Shown: positions 12,715 through 26,800, numbered from the stretch's first letter. The stretch is DNA of 64,000 bases from Trichostrongylus colubriformis (GCA_963978905.1 OZ022257.1:27977274-28041273), one strand, 5' to 3'. A program made the numbers and translations. The notes: a model not told the origin generated them from the sequence alone.

Positions 12715-13440
12715 GTGACGCACCGTTGGAATGAGTATAAAAAGCTCTTCGAAATACATTTGAACAGACACTCCAAACTAGTTTCTTTCCGCCACTATGC
12801 CGCAAAATTTCAAGCCGTCCAGAGACCACATCCGCAACGTTATACTCTACATATCGCTATCTGGCCAAGAACCCGCGGATATCGAAAGACGGTCAGAAGA
12901 AGTTCACAAGGAGCATGCCCGCTAGAAGCACAGTGCACTCGTGGCGAAGTTTGCGTCGGGCGACTATTCCTTGAAGACGAAGACCGCATTTGGTGGAACG
13001 TACACGGCGTAGAATACTGAGAGCTGCTCGATGAAGGTTCATCAGTAGCCGCCTACATCCCATTCGCTGATTACGAGAATTGAAGGCAAATGTCCAAAAT
13101 TCGCAACCGCGGCGGTCACATGTGTATTTCCAGCTCGACAACGCGAGACCGCACATTGGGAGATTGAAGAAGGCCGAGCTGCTCTCGTACAATTGCTCCG
13201 TGCTTCCACACCCACCGTACTCCCCAGAGCTGGCCCCTTCGCATTTCCACCTTTCCTCCCACCTCCAATGCCACCACGGCCAAGACTTCAAAACTGGCGA
13301 CGACGTCAAAAAAGCACTCGAGAACTTCTTTGAAGCCCATCCTACGGCCTTCTGGAGCAAGGGAACCCACGATTTGCGTAACCGGTAACAGAAGGTCATC
13401 GATAAAGATGGAGCATATTACAAGTGAATCCCAGTTCTCG
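12715..13440 (+). pseudogene. mariner transposase, internally deleted
   Basis: Plus-strand fragments of a mariner transposase. Near 12800-12990, in two frames, is the N-terminal DNA-binding part (RPHIRNVILYI-like, then LVAKFASGDYSL). From 13080 follows the C-terminal catalytic part, with QLDNARPH (second aspartate), then LPHPPYSPELAPSHFH and FWSKGTHDLRNRWQK near the end. The middle of the protein, including the first catalytic aspartate, is missing, and frames shift, so it is inactive. In LAPSHFH the usual third aspartate of APSD is histidine. Element ends were not identified. Confidence 0.85.
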
Positions 13441-13777
13441 TTGAAAAGTTGTACGATATCGATAAAATTTTGTCAATTTGTCCGATCCATATCGACTCAA
13501 CCTGATATGTTCGACACAATTAGCGAATATAGAATTCAGCTGCTTCTGCGGTGGCAAGGGCGAACTGCAGGCTAAAAATCGGAAGGTCAATTTAAAAGAT
13601 ACCCGGACTCATATCTTTTTATGTACTTCTCACGCTACGGTGGCCGTGGTTACACACCATCACAGTTCAACAGTGCTCGTCATGTTCTCAAATGTCACAA
13701 AATATTGTCATGGTTACTTGTTATCATGCTTCCAGGGGAATCCATCCTGTTCCTGCTATACTAATGTTTTCACTCAG

Positions 13778-16700
13778 CAGGAAAAGCCGGACTACATCAG
13801 CTTCTTCAAAGCATTCCTGCAGGTACACAGTTTGCTTCGTACGTCATTGCCTGACCCAACATATGGCTTTTGTTTCATATAGCTGTGCGGTCTGTGTTGT
13901 TACATTGGATGCCCACCCATCCCTGAGAGCATCGCTCGAAAATTAGCGTTTCATCCACCAAAAAAAGGCGTGTCATACACGGTGCATCTGGCAGCGGATC
14001 CTGTCAAAACCATCAATGGAGCAGATGAGGTTATCCATTTCAATTTCGAATTCTATGCCAAATTGTGATTCAGTCAAAAAATTTTTGAAACAAAAACTTT
14101 ACGCAGTTGGAGGGTCGAGAATTCTTCATTACGCCAGCACCTTTGGAGCTAACCACGGTGTTCGACTACGAGAGGCTGCTGGCCCAAATCGAGGTGATTT
14201 TTAATGCTTAGCATGAATGTCAAATAGAAAATGTCAGGCTCAAAAGGTTGAGATGGTTTGGTGTGAAATTACGAATACAGGGTCGTAAAGAAAGTTCCGG
14301 TCGGCTTCAGCACTAGTTTGAAAAATTATAAAGTGACTCACGCTCCATCTTCTCTCATAGAATGAGCATCGTTCAATTTGTCACACTTTTATCAACATGA
14401 TGCTCGATCGCTTTCTCCGTTATGACAAAAGTCTGATGCTTTACATCGCGCGAAGTCGTGAAAAATCGACTCCGAATCATCATGCTTCCTGGACACTCTG
14501 CTACTTTCCAGATGTTTGGGAAGGGGAGGTACAGTGAGCGCTAGATCTGGTCAGTGTGACGGGCGAGCAAAGGCTTTGGCCCCACTCTTTAAGTTTTTGA
14601 AAGATAATCTGCTGGCGCATGTGGTTGACAGGGATCGTCTATGGACATTTGTGAGCTCTTATTACCCATATATTTATGTTGTATATGCTTACTGAGGGCT
14701 GCATGGAAGGCTTCCACGAAAAGGAGGAGTCTGGCTATGACAGGCTCCTCAGAGTGACAACTGATAGGGTGGAGGCCGAAAGAGCGTGGCCACGAAGCCT
14801 TAGGAACCAATAGGTGACGGTCACGTAGTCAGAGAAAACGGCATTGAGCGCAAATATTTGAACTGCGCTCTGCCAGCTGACGGTTGTTCGAATGTTGCTT
14901 GCCGAGTGTTCGTGCGAGTGCTCCTCTTCCAGTTTGAATTTCTTCTCTTATGCCAACGAGGTTGTTAGGTTCAATATTTATTTAAAACCTAGCGATTCTA
15001 CCAGATTGTCTTCTTCAAAGGCCTAAACGTGGCTCAAGATTTAGGATTCTATTTAGGCCTTTGAGAAAGACGATCTGGTCGAAACGTTATGTCTTAAATG
15101 AATATTCCACCAAACAACCTCGTCGGCATAACAGGAGAAGCTCAAACTATCGATCTCCCAAGGGTCTACGAAGAGAGAGGTTGGAATCGGCTCCTCCCAA
15201 TTTTTCGACTTACGGTTGAGATGCGCCGAGTCTTCGACTTACCCTTGGAGCACTGAGAGAGTTTACATTCATGTTTCTTGTATCACATTTCTTTTCGAGA
15301 TGAGTGGAGATTGAGTGACAATTATATCCACTGATGAAAGTTGCATCGTACCACAATACAAGAGAGCTACTGGCGTAAGCGACAGATGGAACTCCTGCAA
15401 CTTATACGGACGACGTCCCGTCACACAATACTATTCCAGATAGCAGGTTTCCAAGATTCCCTGTCTTATGTTTGCGACTTCCAAGCGGCAAAACTGAGAT
15501 GTGTCAGGACTCTCTATCTATATTAAACATTAAATGACATTTACAAGCCGGCGCAGTCCCACATAGCTAATCACTGCCGATCGAAATCAAATAAATGAAA
15601 CATAAAGCTCGAATGATGCTCCAAATTTCTGTGTTCAACGTGTTCGAAAAGACACTTTTGAGAATTATAATTACATCCACCATAAAACTTATATAATTGT
15701 GTACCTCTGCAGCCTTTCACGGTACGAACGTCGAGTGGTCATCATCTGATTGCTGTAAGATGCACACCAAGCCGCCCATCATATTCATTACGTATGAGGA
15801 AACAAGTATGGCTTGATCATCACGGATCTACTTTCGAAAGCCTGGACTGCATATATCATAAAAGTATTGCGTATCTCATAGGAGAAAGTTGTCTAGATTT
15901 TTGAGGTCTTTCTTCTAAGTCGCTCTGACTAGCAAACAAATGAGTCTATTGAGGTGGTTATCTTCACCCAACCTAACTCATCGGATCTCGGAAGTTTCCT
16001 GCAACCGAGATATGTCAATTTGCCGCAGTTTGCCGAAATATTCGAAATGGACGTCTACGGTTTCGACTATTCAGGGTATGTTTTAAAAACAACCCTTTCA
16101 CTGTTCCCATACAGAAGCATCACCAAACAAGACATTATGGCGTCTTTTGCGGCCACACTGTGTACATACATATGCGCGAAACTTCTGGGCCTATCGAGTC
16201 ACTCTTACATCCATGGATGAACGCAGGATTCATCTGCTCTCTGCTTTCGGATCTGTAAATTTCAAAACAATCTTGTTGCAGTGATTTTAGAAGTATGGAG
16301 GCGGGTTTCCGTTTCAGATACGGTTATTCAACGGGAACTGTGTCGGAGAAGAACATATACGCTGACATCCGCGCAGTATATGAATACATTCGTCAATCGC
16401 GACCAAACAAAAAAGTAAGCATAACAAAAGTTTCAAAGGAGGAAGTAGTAACAGCTTATTTGAGCTGTTATTGTACTGCACGTGTGCTTGAAATACTAGG
16501 TTGACAGAAGTTCCCATCGCGTCGCCCAGCGCCATCGCGAAATAAATTCCTGAAATTGGAACACTTGCACTAATTACTACTTACGTGATGCGTTGTTCCC
16601 AAGTAATAAGCCGGTTCCAAGTCAAAGCTCTTTCTCGCAAACCGTACTGGCAGGAGCTGGCACCAACTTTCTCTCATCTTTCAGACGTCACACAGCTTCG

Positions 16701-19700
16701 TGTAATTCAGATCCGGCCCGCATGGAAACTGATGGGATAAACATATTGAGTCATTCCATAATTCAGTCGTTCTTTCAAATCGGAATTTTTCCATTAAAAG
16801 TATTAGTTTATGCGTTGCTTTGTATCGTTACTATTGCCATGTGCCCTATAAAACAGTATGGTTGACCGCCGAATTCATGGAGGTATAGGTCGTATTTCAT
16901 GGTCAGAACCTGCATTCACTTCAAACTGTTCATTTTGTTGAAAAAATCAATCAGTTACAAATGTATCACGTGCTCAGTCTTTACTTTTTTGAACATTTCA
17001 CTACCGCTCAATATGCCGAAGAAGTCGCGACTCTTTCCCAAGTTTCGCTTTTCTGAGGTTTTTCCGGGTGCAGTCTAATTCAGTTTTTCTCCTGAACCTC
17101 ATTGTCGAAACCTCGCGAACTATCGGGAGGAATTTCCTGCTTCATTTAACGCTGTGTTTCACTTTTTTGATTACGGTTCACGTTCAATTCTAGGTCCATG
17201 AGAAAGGGGTCCATGTTGACATAATTAAAGAATTTAATTTTCATCGGGAAGCTGAAGTAGTCAATAATGAAGGCCATCGCACCCGGCGGTCTCCTTTCAA
17301 CATTTTATCGCTGCTATTTCTTGAATATGAAGGAGCGAAAATTTCAAGCACTTTTCCCATCCACTATGATTTCCTTGGTCACGATGGCACTACATTAAGA
17401 ATCCTTCTGATAGTAGGACTGGAAAACGGGAGAATAGTAGAAACAAGTCAAATAGAGCTACCCCGACATGATCACGTGGACCTAGTTAGCATACATAAAT
17501 CAGGTAAAGAAGCGGTCAAGAATATGTGCGTTTCGGATTGCAACCGTAACTTCGGTCGACGCTTACACATCTTGTTCAATTCTTTTTTGTTTCGGGGGCC
17601 TACATGTCACTCAAATAAAGTAGATATCTCATTGTAGCTGATTAGGGTGCGGGGTTGATGTTGAAAATTTTATTCAACTATAGTTTCTCGAAATCTGAAA
17701 ATGATGAACTTTGTGCTCAGTGCTGTAAAGCCACCAAGATTCCAAATGATGAAGTCCTGGCCTCACTCCGGGCTGATTATTGCACATCCGCTCTTTTCGC
17801 TGAGTTCTAGGCTTTTCATGTAAAACTGGATTTTTTGAAGCATTTGGTCATTTCCGAGGAGCGGCGGTGGTGTTGTGACAGGTGACGTGCACCCCACTCT
17901 TATGATGTGGTGTCAAATCCAGCATCAACGCCCGCTCAGACCAATCAAGCCTCCCATTTCGCAGGGGTAGGTGAATCGGTAGCAGTTTCAACCGTGAGGA
18001 TAATAACACTGACTTGTACATCGGATGGCCCCTCCAACTTATCGTATAAGCCAAATCGCATTCACCTTCCACCACATTGGAAATGGAACTAATGTGCGAC
18101 GAATCATTCAGAGGGGATTGATCAACGACGGAAACTTCAACTTTTCTCTACCTTCAGTCATTCTCAGAGTTTTCAAAAGGATAACGTTTTCAACCTCGGC
18201 TCTGTACCCTACTCGATTGAGATGCTTGGTTTTATTGTGTGACAGATCCTTCAAAACGAAGAAATTTAACGTGACATGTGCGTAAACGTCCACTGAAGTT
18301 ATGTTTCAATCAAAACCGCTCATATTTTTGACGGCTACTGGACAAATTTGAGTTGCGACTTCTGACCTAGAACATTAGCAGTAAGAGAAGTGTGTACGCG
18401 ACCACTACATATCTCTACCCGAGTCTGTATTTTGATATTTATATGTAGTACCAAATAAACCTCCTAGTAAGCACCACAGCACTACTTCTCCGAGATTCTG
18501 AGGGAGTAGGGGGTGTACTTCCTATGTATTGCGACGCCATGGGCCAGCTACGTCGATGGCATCTTTCATGGCAACCTTCTATCGAGTCATCAGCTCCGTC
18601 ATTAAAAAGTTTGTGATGGCGTTAAGATTGCCAGCAGGATCGGTCGAGTGCCCGGAGCACTTTTGCCTCACGCAGGGAATATGACAAATGAGATTGTCCA
18701 TGTCCTCGTGCTTCCCACTCGGGAATCTGTCCTGCAAGAACCACAAGTATTTCGACCGGAGTATGGCAATGCGTTGCAAAATATATCATGCAACCTACTG
18801 AGTCTTCCAGATCGTGCTTCTTGGATACAGCATCGGAACAACCGCTGTTATCGATCTGGCAGCTTCACGTCCAGATGGTGTGGCTGGCGTGATTTTGGTT
18901 GCACCGTTCACCAGTGGCTTGCGATTGCTGGCTAACCATCCGCGAAAGGAGAAAACAGCATTCTTTGACAGATTCAATTCGTGAGCATTTTTTTTTTCAA
19001 GTAATCGAGCTTCACGGGCGTAGCCTCCAGAGTCGGTGAGGGCGCCTGTTCATTTGTGTTTTTGCTAGGTATTCGCTCCCTCTTTGCATTCGAGTTGAGG
19101 CAGCTTGAGCTCTGTATCTTGAGAGGGTGACAACAGTTTCTTCCCGATTTTTTCCATACAGCACTACAACAACAGGAGCACTATACTTTACCGACTTGAT
19201 CGAAACAGCCCTTCTCGGAGTCAAGCGTCACGTCGAGGAGAACCTTCGCAAAATACGACCCCTTCCCCTCCTTCAAAAAAAAAAGAAGGCCTTAATACAA
19301 CCACCACACTTTTCACTTATAAATGAACCAGTGGGGCTATCGCATGGTTCTATGCGTATACCACATAGAATTATGTAGTGGGCGATACTGACCAACCGAT
19401 GTATTGGGTTGGGGAATAAGTCTCCGCCGTTTTTTTCAGCCCCATTTTTCATATTGTTCCCTTCATCTTTCGACACAGCTCATATGTGTTTTCGATAGAG
19501 CTTTTTTTGCTCTACAAAATGCTCGTATCTGTATTTCGATTCCTTCGACTACCCAATATTTATGAGGCTTGGAAGTGGAGCAAGCCGAAGGCCAAAATTT
19601 GGCATTTGCGCACCTCATCTTTCTCATCTGCCATTGAGACTAAAAAATGTATGTGTATAAGTTTCGATAGAGCTCTTTCAGCTCTACAGAACGGTACTAC

Positions 19701-22700
19701 CTTTTATTCAAACCGCTCAACTTTTCGCTGTTTTTAAGACTCAGAAATACAGTACTCGCAAAAGTGTGCACTTCGGTTATCTTCTCTTCCTCGCCTACCA
19801 TCGAGATGGAGAAGGTGTGCATATATGCATTTGATAGAGCTTTCCTTGCTCTACAAGATGATACCACTCTTCTTTTGTATCCTCTCATATTTTAGCATGT
19901 AGGAATAAGTTTTCACCTGTTTTTCAACTCAAAATTACGTAATAAAAATAAACACTTTCGGCACAATGTTTTGTACCATTCGACAGAGCTCTTTTCGCTC
20001 TACAAGATAGCGTTTACATTTTTTTGTTAAAATTAATTTTTGCTATTTTTTAGGTTATTTAAAAGGAGTGCGAAGTCGACGAAATCGAGCCTGATCGACA
20101 CAAAAAGGCTCGATTTCGTCGACTTGGCACTCCTTTCAAATGACCCAAAAAATAGCAAAAATCAATTTTAATAAAAAATGTGAACAATTTCTTGTAGAGC
20201 GAAAAGAGCTCTATCGAATAGTATGGAGCATTAGGCCGAAAGGATTTATTTTTATTACGTAATTTTGAGTTGAAAAAAGTGGAAACTCATTCCCATATGC
20301 TAAAATATGAGAGGATACAAAAGAAGAGTGGGATCGTCTTGACAAGCAAAAAAGAGCTCCATCGGATGCATACCTGGATATTCTCTTCAATCTCGATGGT
20401 AGGCGAGGAAGAGGAGATAACGAACGTGCTTACTTTTGCGAGTACTGCATTTGTGAGTCTTAAATACAGCAAAAAGTTGAGCGATTTGAACAAAAAGTAG
20501 TACCATTCTGTAGAGCTGAAAGAGCTCTATCGAAACATATACACATACATTTTTTAGTCTCAATGGCAGACGAGAAAGATGAGGTGCGCAAATGCCAAAT
20601 TTTAGCCTTCGGCTTACTTCATTTCCGAGCCTCATACATATGGGGTAGTCGAAGGAATCGAAATACAGATACGAGCATTTTGTAAAGCAAAAAAAGCTCT
20701 ATCGAAAACATATATATGCTTTGTCGAAAGATGAAGGGAACAATGTGAAAAACGGGGTTGAAAAAAACGGCGGGGACCTATTCTCCAACCCAATAGAAGA
20801 AGTGCATATCGCACGGTTCCACAGTGCGATAAGCGCAATACTGACCCCTAGCCCAACTGGAATCTCTGTGAATGAAATCTATCGCTATTTGGAAGCAGTG
20901 TATTTTATTTTTTTTCCAATCCACTTCCTAATGGCATTTATCAGCTCCCGTATGGGCTGTTATCAGTTCCCGTAAGTCACATCAAAGTCCCCGCACCCTA
21001 AAATACCTGTAAACGTGAATATTTCTTTGTCACCTGGAAGAGCGAAACGGCATTGGACACAAACGACATTTGCCTTCCCAGGCTCCTTAGCATTTGCTGA
21101 CATTTGCCTTTTGACGCTCCTTATTGAATATTATCAATCGTTATCAGTTATCAGTTTATCATCCACCATTTATGTCCCCGTTCCACCCCTCGAAATACCA
21201 ATGAGTGGCACCGCTTTAGGATCGACGCGAAAGGCGAAGCGGTTTGGCAAAATTTGCTCTTCAGCGGACCTATTCGAATCCTATAAATCGTTAGAATCAC
21301 CACTATGAGCGTCATCGTTCCACCTTGCTGAACACCTGCGAGTGTCAGCGCTTTGGGGTCCACGCGAAAGGCGAAACGGATTTGGCGACGTTTGCCGTTT
21401 GATGCTCCTTATCAGCCATTGCTGCTATCACTCCCTATCCACCACAGCTAGGATTCCCACTCCTTACATAACCTGTAATATTCGGGATCCTACCTTTGCT
21501 GCGAAGCGAGATATGAGTTCTGGTCAAACAGACACACACAAACACACGTACACGCACACAAACACGCACACTCCAACAGACACACTCACCGATAAATAAA
21601 GTAAAATCACAACAATGAAAACACTGCCTTCCACCGAATACCTCGAAAAGGTTCACGCAGCAGCGTCACGGCGATCGCAGTGGAGCGCGTTATCTTCCCA
21701 TAGTAAATCTGAGCGTTTCCAAAAAGTTGTAACTCTCGTATATCTAAATATTTTGAGGTGATGTGAATGATGTAAACTAATTTTGCAATTACTCCCGTAG
21801 CTCTATGCAATGTAGCTCTCTTAGTGCAAAGTTTGGACACTTTTAATATTTCTTATGGTTCCGCCGCTTTCAAAATTTATCAAGCATTAGTTACGCGTTG
21901 ATCATCAGAATGACTTTGAGCAGCGATGATTTCCTCAGAACGCATAGGTGGTTGGAACTGATCAAAGTCCACTGAAGTATTGGAGGTTTGAAAGTGGATC
22001 GGAGTACAGGCATATGACAGGAAATTGGCACACTCCCCAATGCTCATGTTTTCCAAAAGCTTCGAGTAGGCTGGATGCTTTATTCACAAGGGAAGGATTC
22101 AAGTTAAGGTGACCATTTCCAACGAGTCACATACCACTCGACGCTTTTTTGAACGCTGATTTCAAATCTGTATTCAAAATCTGCAGGGGTCGGGACAGGG
22201 AAAAGATGAATGAAACGATTTTCTGAGCGGAGCTGTGTGTTTTCTAAAAAAATTTTGTCACATGGTATTTGGGAGACCATAGCGGGCGAGTCAGACGTTG
22301 GCGCGAAACCAGTAGGATTTTCGTCAAGGAACAAAATTACCCCTGACATAAGATTCTAGCCAATTCGAGAATATGACCGAATTTCGGAAAAATTCATGGG
22401 CTATTCTGGCAACCCATTCAACAGCGGAGAAGTCGTTGAGCCCGGAAGAGCAAATGCTCTTATTTGGCGCTTGTTGCGTTCATATGGTGTCATGGACATT
22501 TGTAATAGATATGTTTAGGTTATCTTTTCGATTCGGCAGAAAGTTGCACAGAGGGGTTAATTGATCCCCTAAGCGCTCGAATATCATAATTATCTTACGC
22601 AACAACGCTTTATTCGTGCGCTATAGAAGAAGAATCTAAACAAGCGGGGTCACGGAGTTTTCGACGGTCCTTGGTTAGTGAGGTACGCAGGAAAGGAAAA

Positions 22701-23840
22701 TACTGTTATTGTACAAGACAACACTTTTGGGGTGTTTTTCAGACATAAAAGAAAAAAGAAAAGTAGAAAGTTCAATCATAGGGATTCTCATCCATGGCCC
22801 TTCCACAACCGCCACGACTACCTCTGTTATGCTACTGCCGACCTAATTCGACTTCACTTATGCTCATCAGCGATGTGGGCAAGGGTCACGCTTATACGTG
22901 TGGAACCGGTGCATTCAGAAAAACTCCATAACTCCAATCAGAGAATTGTTTTGCAGATTTTGAATACAGATCTGAAATGAGCGCCAGAAGCGCGCGAGTG
23001 ATATGTGTCTTACTGCGAATGACCACTTCGACTTCTTATTCTTCGCTTGTAAGTGAAACAACGATAGCAGCAGTCAAAAGAAACAATGGATGGGAGAATA
23101 AGCGAAAGGTCAATAACAAGGGGTTCGTGACGAGAAAAGATCTGTTGAGCTTGCACCAGACGTCCCACAAGGTGTGTACGGTAGGTCTTACCGTAGGCCA
23201 AAATTGACCCCTCCTGATGTCTTCGATCAGTTTCCTTATTTAGCCGCACCAGCATCTTGTACCAATGGTTTCTCCAATTGCAGCTTGAGAACTTCAGGGC
23301 AACGGGCATCGACCAGCTTCCTGTCAATGGGTGTAAGTGGTAGAAGGCAACGATATTGATGTCTAGGTTGCGGAGGCTCACAGGAAACTGCATCTCAAGA
23401 TCGTAACATCATTACTGGTACCTTGCAGATGGAATAAAGTATCGGAGATCGATGTTCCGGTGTTAATTTGTCATGGCGCACGCGACACGGTTGTTCCTTC
23501 GGAACATGGTGTTGAATTGCATGAGAAACTCAAGAAGCCCGTCACACCTTTGATAGTGCACGGAGCGGATCATCAGTCCATTCTCAACGGTGCCTATCCG
23601 CAAACGTTTTGCCGGATACACAGGTTTGATTTTCAATGCTTTTTCTTCTTCTTTCCACTCATGTGCTGGTTAAGGGGGCGGGGCTATATGTGGGTTTAAG
23701 CTTTCAAAAAAGCTCGAAGAAGGACAATTTAAGGAAATCAGAAACTGTTTTTAAGAGCACATTTATTCAGGTTCCTGAAAACAGAGACCGAGATTGATGA
23801 TTCTCATGAGGAAACCGCGGAAAATGTCGCCATGTTTTAA
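13778..23840 (+). CDS. ABHD17-like alpha/beta-hydrolase (serine hydrolase), 9 exons seen
   Basis: Exons: 13778-13822, 13883-14029, 14107-14193, 15713-15805, 15954-16075, 16318-16414, 18811-18980, 23429-23623, 23771-23840 (stop). Together they are 1026 nt, 341 residues, and all phases join. The exon with the start codon was not found. The protein matches the ABHD17/FAM108 family, membrane-tethered thioesterases known to remove palmitate from proteins such as Ras. The N terminus has the cysteine cluster LCGLCC, which in this family is palmitoylated. The triad is visible: Ser in GYSIGTTA (~204), Asp in GARDTVVP (~273) and His in GADHQS (~302). FTQPNSSDLG and YGYSTGTVSEKN are family landmarks. 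The 15713 exon end is uncertain: 15791 is another donor but breaks the frame. Introns hold a mariner end, a foldback, a hairpin element and a tandem array. Length is normal for the family. Confidence 0.9.
14276..14620. mobile_element. mariner end fragment in an intron
   Basis: Starts GTCGTAAAGAAAGTTCCGG and continues with a GAGCATCGTTCAATTTG block and the string GCGCTAGATCTGGT. The same string occurs in the mariner relics at 27241 and (in inverse) 46394. Only one end of the element is present; it fades out near 14620. Confidence 0.7.
14621..14700. repeat. Dispersed repeat shared with 55010-55075
   Basis: The string TTACCCATATATTTATGTTG and its neighbourhood recur at about 55010-55075 in the same orientation with scattered differences. 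Too short and diverged to classify. Confidence 0.5.
14932..15146. repeat. Small foldback repeat with CGAAACGTT motif
   Basis: Inverted arms of about 90-100 bp: the left arm includes ATGCCAACGAGGTTGTT and CTTCAAAGGCCTAAA. The right arm includes TTTAGGCCTTTGAGAAAGAC and AACAACCTCGTCGGCAT. The right arm carries GACGATCTGGTCGAAACGTT. A related foldback sits at 56798-57001 and a fragment near 26253-26287. Non-coding. Confidence 0.75.
19404..20793. mobile_element. Long hairpin (foldback) element, copy B
   Basis: 1390 bp palindrome flanked by TA (19402-19403 and 20794-20795), with ends TTGGGTTGGGGAATAAGTCT and inverse. The arms carry the same TCGATAGAGC/GCTCTAC mini-hairpins and the GTCGACGAAATCGAGC centre as copy A, but with more substitutions between arms. 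It sits in the last long intron of the ABHD17-like gene (between exons ending 18980 and starting 23429). Confidence 0.92.
20990..21440 (-). repeat. Degenerate ~137 bp tandem array, copy 2
   Basis: Units begin GCGAAAGGCGAAGCGG at 21227 and GCGAAAGGCGAAACGG at 21364, with an older unit upstream near 21040. Related to the array at 9800-10290. Read on the minus strand, one piece gives FAFRVDPKAVPLIGISRGGT and a neighbouring frame gives VDPKALTLAGVQQGGTMTL. Repeated coding origin, possibly MSP-domain-like, is an inference; stops and shifts are present. Confidence 0.5.
21525..21600. repeat. CA-rich low-complexity tract
   Basis: Imperfect ACACAC-type tract with interspersed G and T. Simple sequence; no further function visible. 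Confidence 0.85.
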
Positions 23841-26800
23841 ATGTCACAGCATGGCAAAGCGTTTCATGTACTAGTATTAAAGCATAAAAATTGCATCAGT
23901 GGAGTACATATTCGAAGATCTTGAATTGCAATTCAGCAGACATTCTGAAAACAACATTCCTTACCCACATCAAATATCGCAGCAGTCAATGATATCCCTA
24001 CTATATACTATATTTCTATATACATGTGCTTCGTTTGTCTGCCTCAAAAATTGTCAGTTCGGTACCAAAATGTCTCAGACGTGGGGAAAGAGTGTTTCAA
24101 CGTCAGCGATGCGGTTTTCCAAAGGAACAGAAGGAGAATCGTCGGGCTTAACGGGCGCATCGCATTCTGAATGGGAGGTGTTCACAACGAAAGTCACAAC
24201 TCGGTTACAAAGCGGCATAGAGGGTAGGGAAAAGCCTGCAGTCCAAGCTATCTTGAACGCACTCGAACTGAGCGAAGACTCGCCTACAATGGGAGCAGCC
24301 TGTAATTATCAGTCATGTGGTGCTCACGTAAAAATCACGCGTATTTCGTGAGTGGTTTAGGGGCCGCGAGAAAAGCGAGAGTGGTCAGTAGGAGTCGGTT
24401 ATGAAAGGAAGAAACTATCAGCAGTGGGCAGGGCTTTTGGAAGAGCTCAAGAGAGCTCAAACCTAAAAACTTGCAATGTGGCCTTGAACAAGTCGGGACA
24501 GGGAAAAGGATGAATTCAAGTGAGCGGCGAATCCTGCTCACGGTAAATGGGAGCCCGCCTGGGTGGGCGGATCCGAGATCGAACAATGCGCAACACGCTG
24601 GCAGGTAGTATCGAGTGTGGGCAAAACATGTTGTGTATAAAAGGGAAGAAACGGTCACAGCACCCACCAAAGTGAACACAACTGCACAGGGCAAGATTTA
24701 TACTAGATTATGAGCATTGACTGATACCGAATGAAAATGTTCGTTCCAAGGACAAGAAAGGGTAGTGGGCCGCTCCAACTGGTCACAGATGCCTTGAAGG
24801 GAAAAATTTTCTAGAACTCATGCTGAAGACTATGGGCACTTCGATAGTAATGGATATTCAGTGAAATTCAAAGAAAAGAGCAATTCTGATCCACGCATCA
24901 GGCACACACCGTGTAATGGGCGCATTGCTGTGCCCTACAGAAATTTTTTAAATTACGATTGAGTTATATCAGTCAAGTCCTCGTGCAGTTTGAAGAACTT
25001 TGGATGTGTCCCGCGTGACCACTTTTGTACGTAGTTGGACAGATCAGTGGAGCCCACTATATAATGGAAATGGGTTCGATGCATCAAAATTTGGCTGCAT
25101 ATAATCACTTTTAGATAAACTGGTTTCTGTTACTGGGTGGTGAGCTCATCATGGTGCTGTTAGGAAGAGAGGCTAGATTTTCTTTGCACCAGCCTAATTT
25201 AGCTTTTGCCTCAGTAACTCGGATTTGGAGGGCTTCAGCTGAGGTTGTTAGTTTACCTTTCGGTAGAAATACCTTCAGAAGGCTCGTTATGGAATCTGAG
25301 TGATTGAAGGCCACGATTGATTCATAATGTGAACGCAAACTGCTTCGTGGATAACTGAACCTTCAGCTCTAGGAGCCTTTTTCGAGAGCTGATGAGAATT
25401 CACTGACATGAGAGATGGAAGTTCTATATGGGAATAATACCGAAAGTGATCATGTAGGAAGCAAACCCTAGCTCTTATAAAGCCTTTACGAATCTGCAAG
25501 GTATGCGAATACCGCCAGTGCCTGTACGAACAACGTCAGAGTTTTTTCATCTGCTCTCCGTCTTGAATTGTCATAGTTTCGGTACTTTTGTTTACCGACA
25601 ATATAAATACGAGATTCATTACTGATGAGTTAGTACCAGATGATTATGTTGCTCAGAAGCTCAAAGGTGAGACAATATTGAAAGGGACCGGAAGGGGTCC
25701 GAAACAAGAGGAAAATGCAAAGAAATGAGCAATTTGTAAAGAAAACTCAAGGTTAGAAGCGAGAATCGGCGAAAAAACCCGGACTCAAAAGCGTGACGTT
25801 GTGGTGTGTATTCGCATCCCATTCACATCAACACACTGACTTGCCGAGTTGTCCGCTGTAGGAGACGGGCCACGGGCCAACTTTAGTTGTAGCACCTGAC
25901 TCCCAGCGCAGTGAAGTGGCCATTCCCAACTACATTAGCATTCATGTAAGTACATCTAGAAACAATATGAGGAAGAACATAGGGAAAAGTAAAAGGAAAG
26001 AATAACTTCATGATAAAAACATCTCTCCTGGCACCATGCCAAGGGGTCAAATTGGCGAGTCTGTGCAACGACGGCCACTTAAACTCGTCCGAACTACGTC
26101 TGTTCTACCGTAGGCCAAAATTACCCCCTTCCGGTGTCTTTAAGGGTGTCCTGTACACAGCCAATGCTTCCTCTTTACAAAGTTTAGTGCAGGGATTTCG
26201 AAGTGCAGCCGAAAACCGCGATTGAAGAAGCTTTCACAATGACTGGTCACATTTAGGCCTTTGCAGAAGAGTATCTGGTGGAAAAGTCAGGTCATTAAAG
26301 ACACCGGGATGGGTAAATTTGGCAAATTGGAGGATTATGAAAGTAGGGTTGCTCAGCAATGTGATAGTAGAGAAAGAACGACATAAAACCGCGAAAAAAC
26401 CGAGGAATAGAAACCTGAAAATCCCCTTTCTCTCTCGCGTCCTCTGCGTCACTAGCCGGAGTGAACTGAAGACAGGGCAGAGTCTGAACCAGCCGGCCGC
26501 GATCGTTGCCCCCCCTCTCCACGGCGACTTCCCGACCGCATAACCGCATTTCGACATGCCGAGCTGCGGGGCCGTCATAAGGTCCTAAGCCGCGCTTTTT
26601 AATGCGATTTTCACCACATGTGCCCTCTCCTGAAGTAGATGGTTCGATCTCAGAGAACATGTACTCCCAGATCTCAGTTTTCCCTTACCCCTACTGATGC
26701 CTTTAACAATAAATTTCAACTCTACTCGGCATTACAGGAGTACTGAAACTACTTTTGATGTCAAGGTTGTATAAATAAAGCAGTTGGAGCTTCACGTACT

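Noticed and set aside
15791..15793. Splice donor at 15792 for the ABHD17 exon
   Set aside because: Would leave one base that cannot join the next exon in frame; the donor at 15806 keeps phase.
23010..23393. 127-codon minus ORF
   Set aside because: Overlaps a dispersed repeat (near 23186-23230) in an ABHD17 intron; no recognisable domain.
24335..24694. 119-codon minus ORF with hydrophobic start
   Set aside because: Contains the dispersed string near 24490 and has no conserved motif or neighbouring exons.
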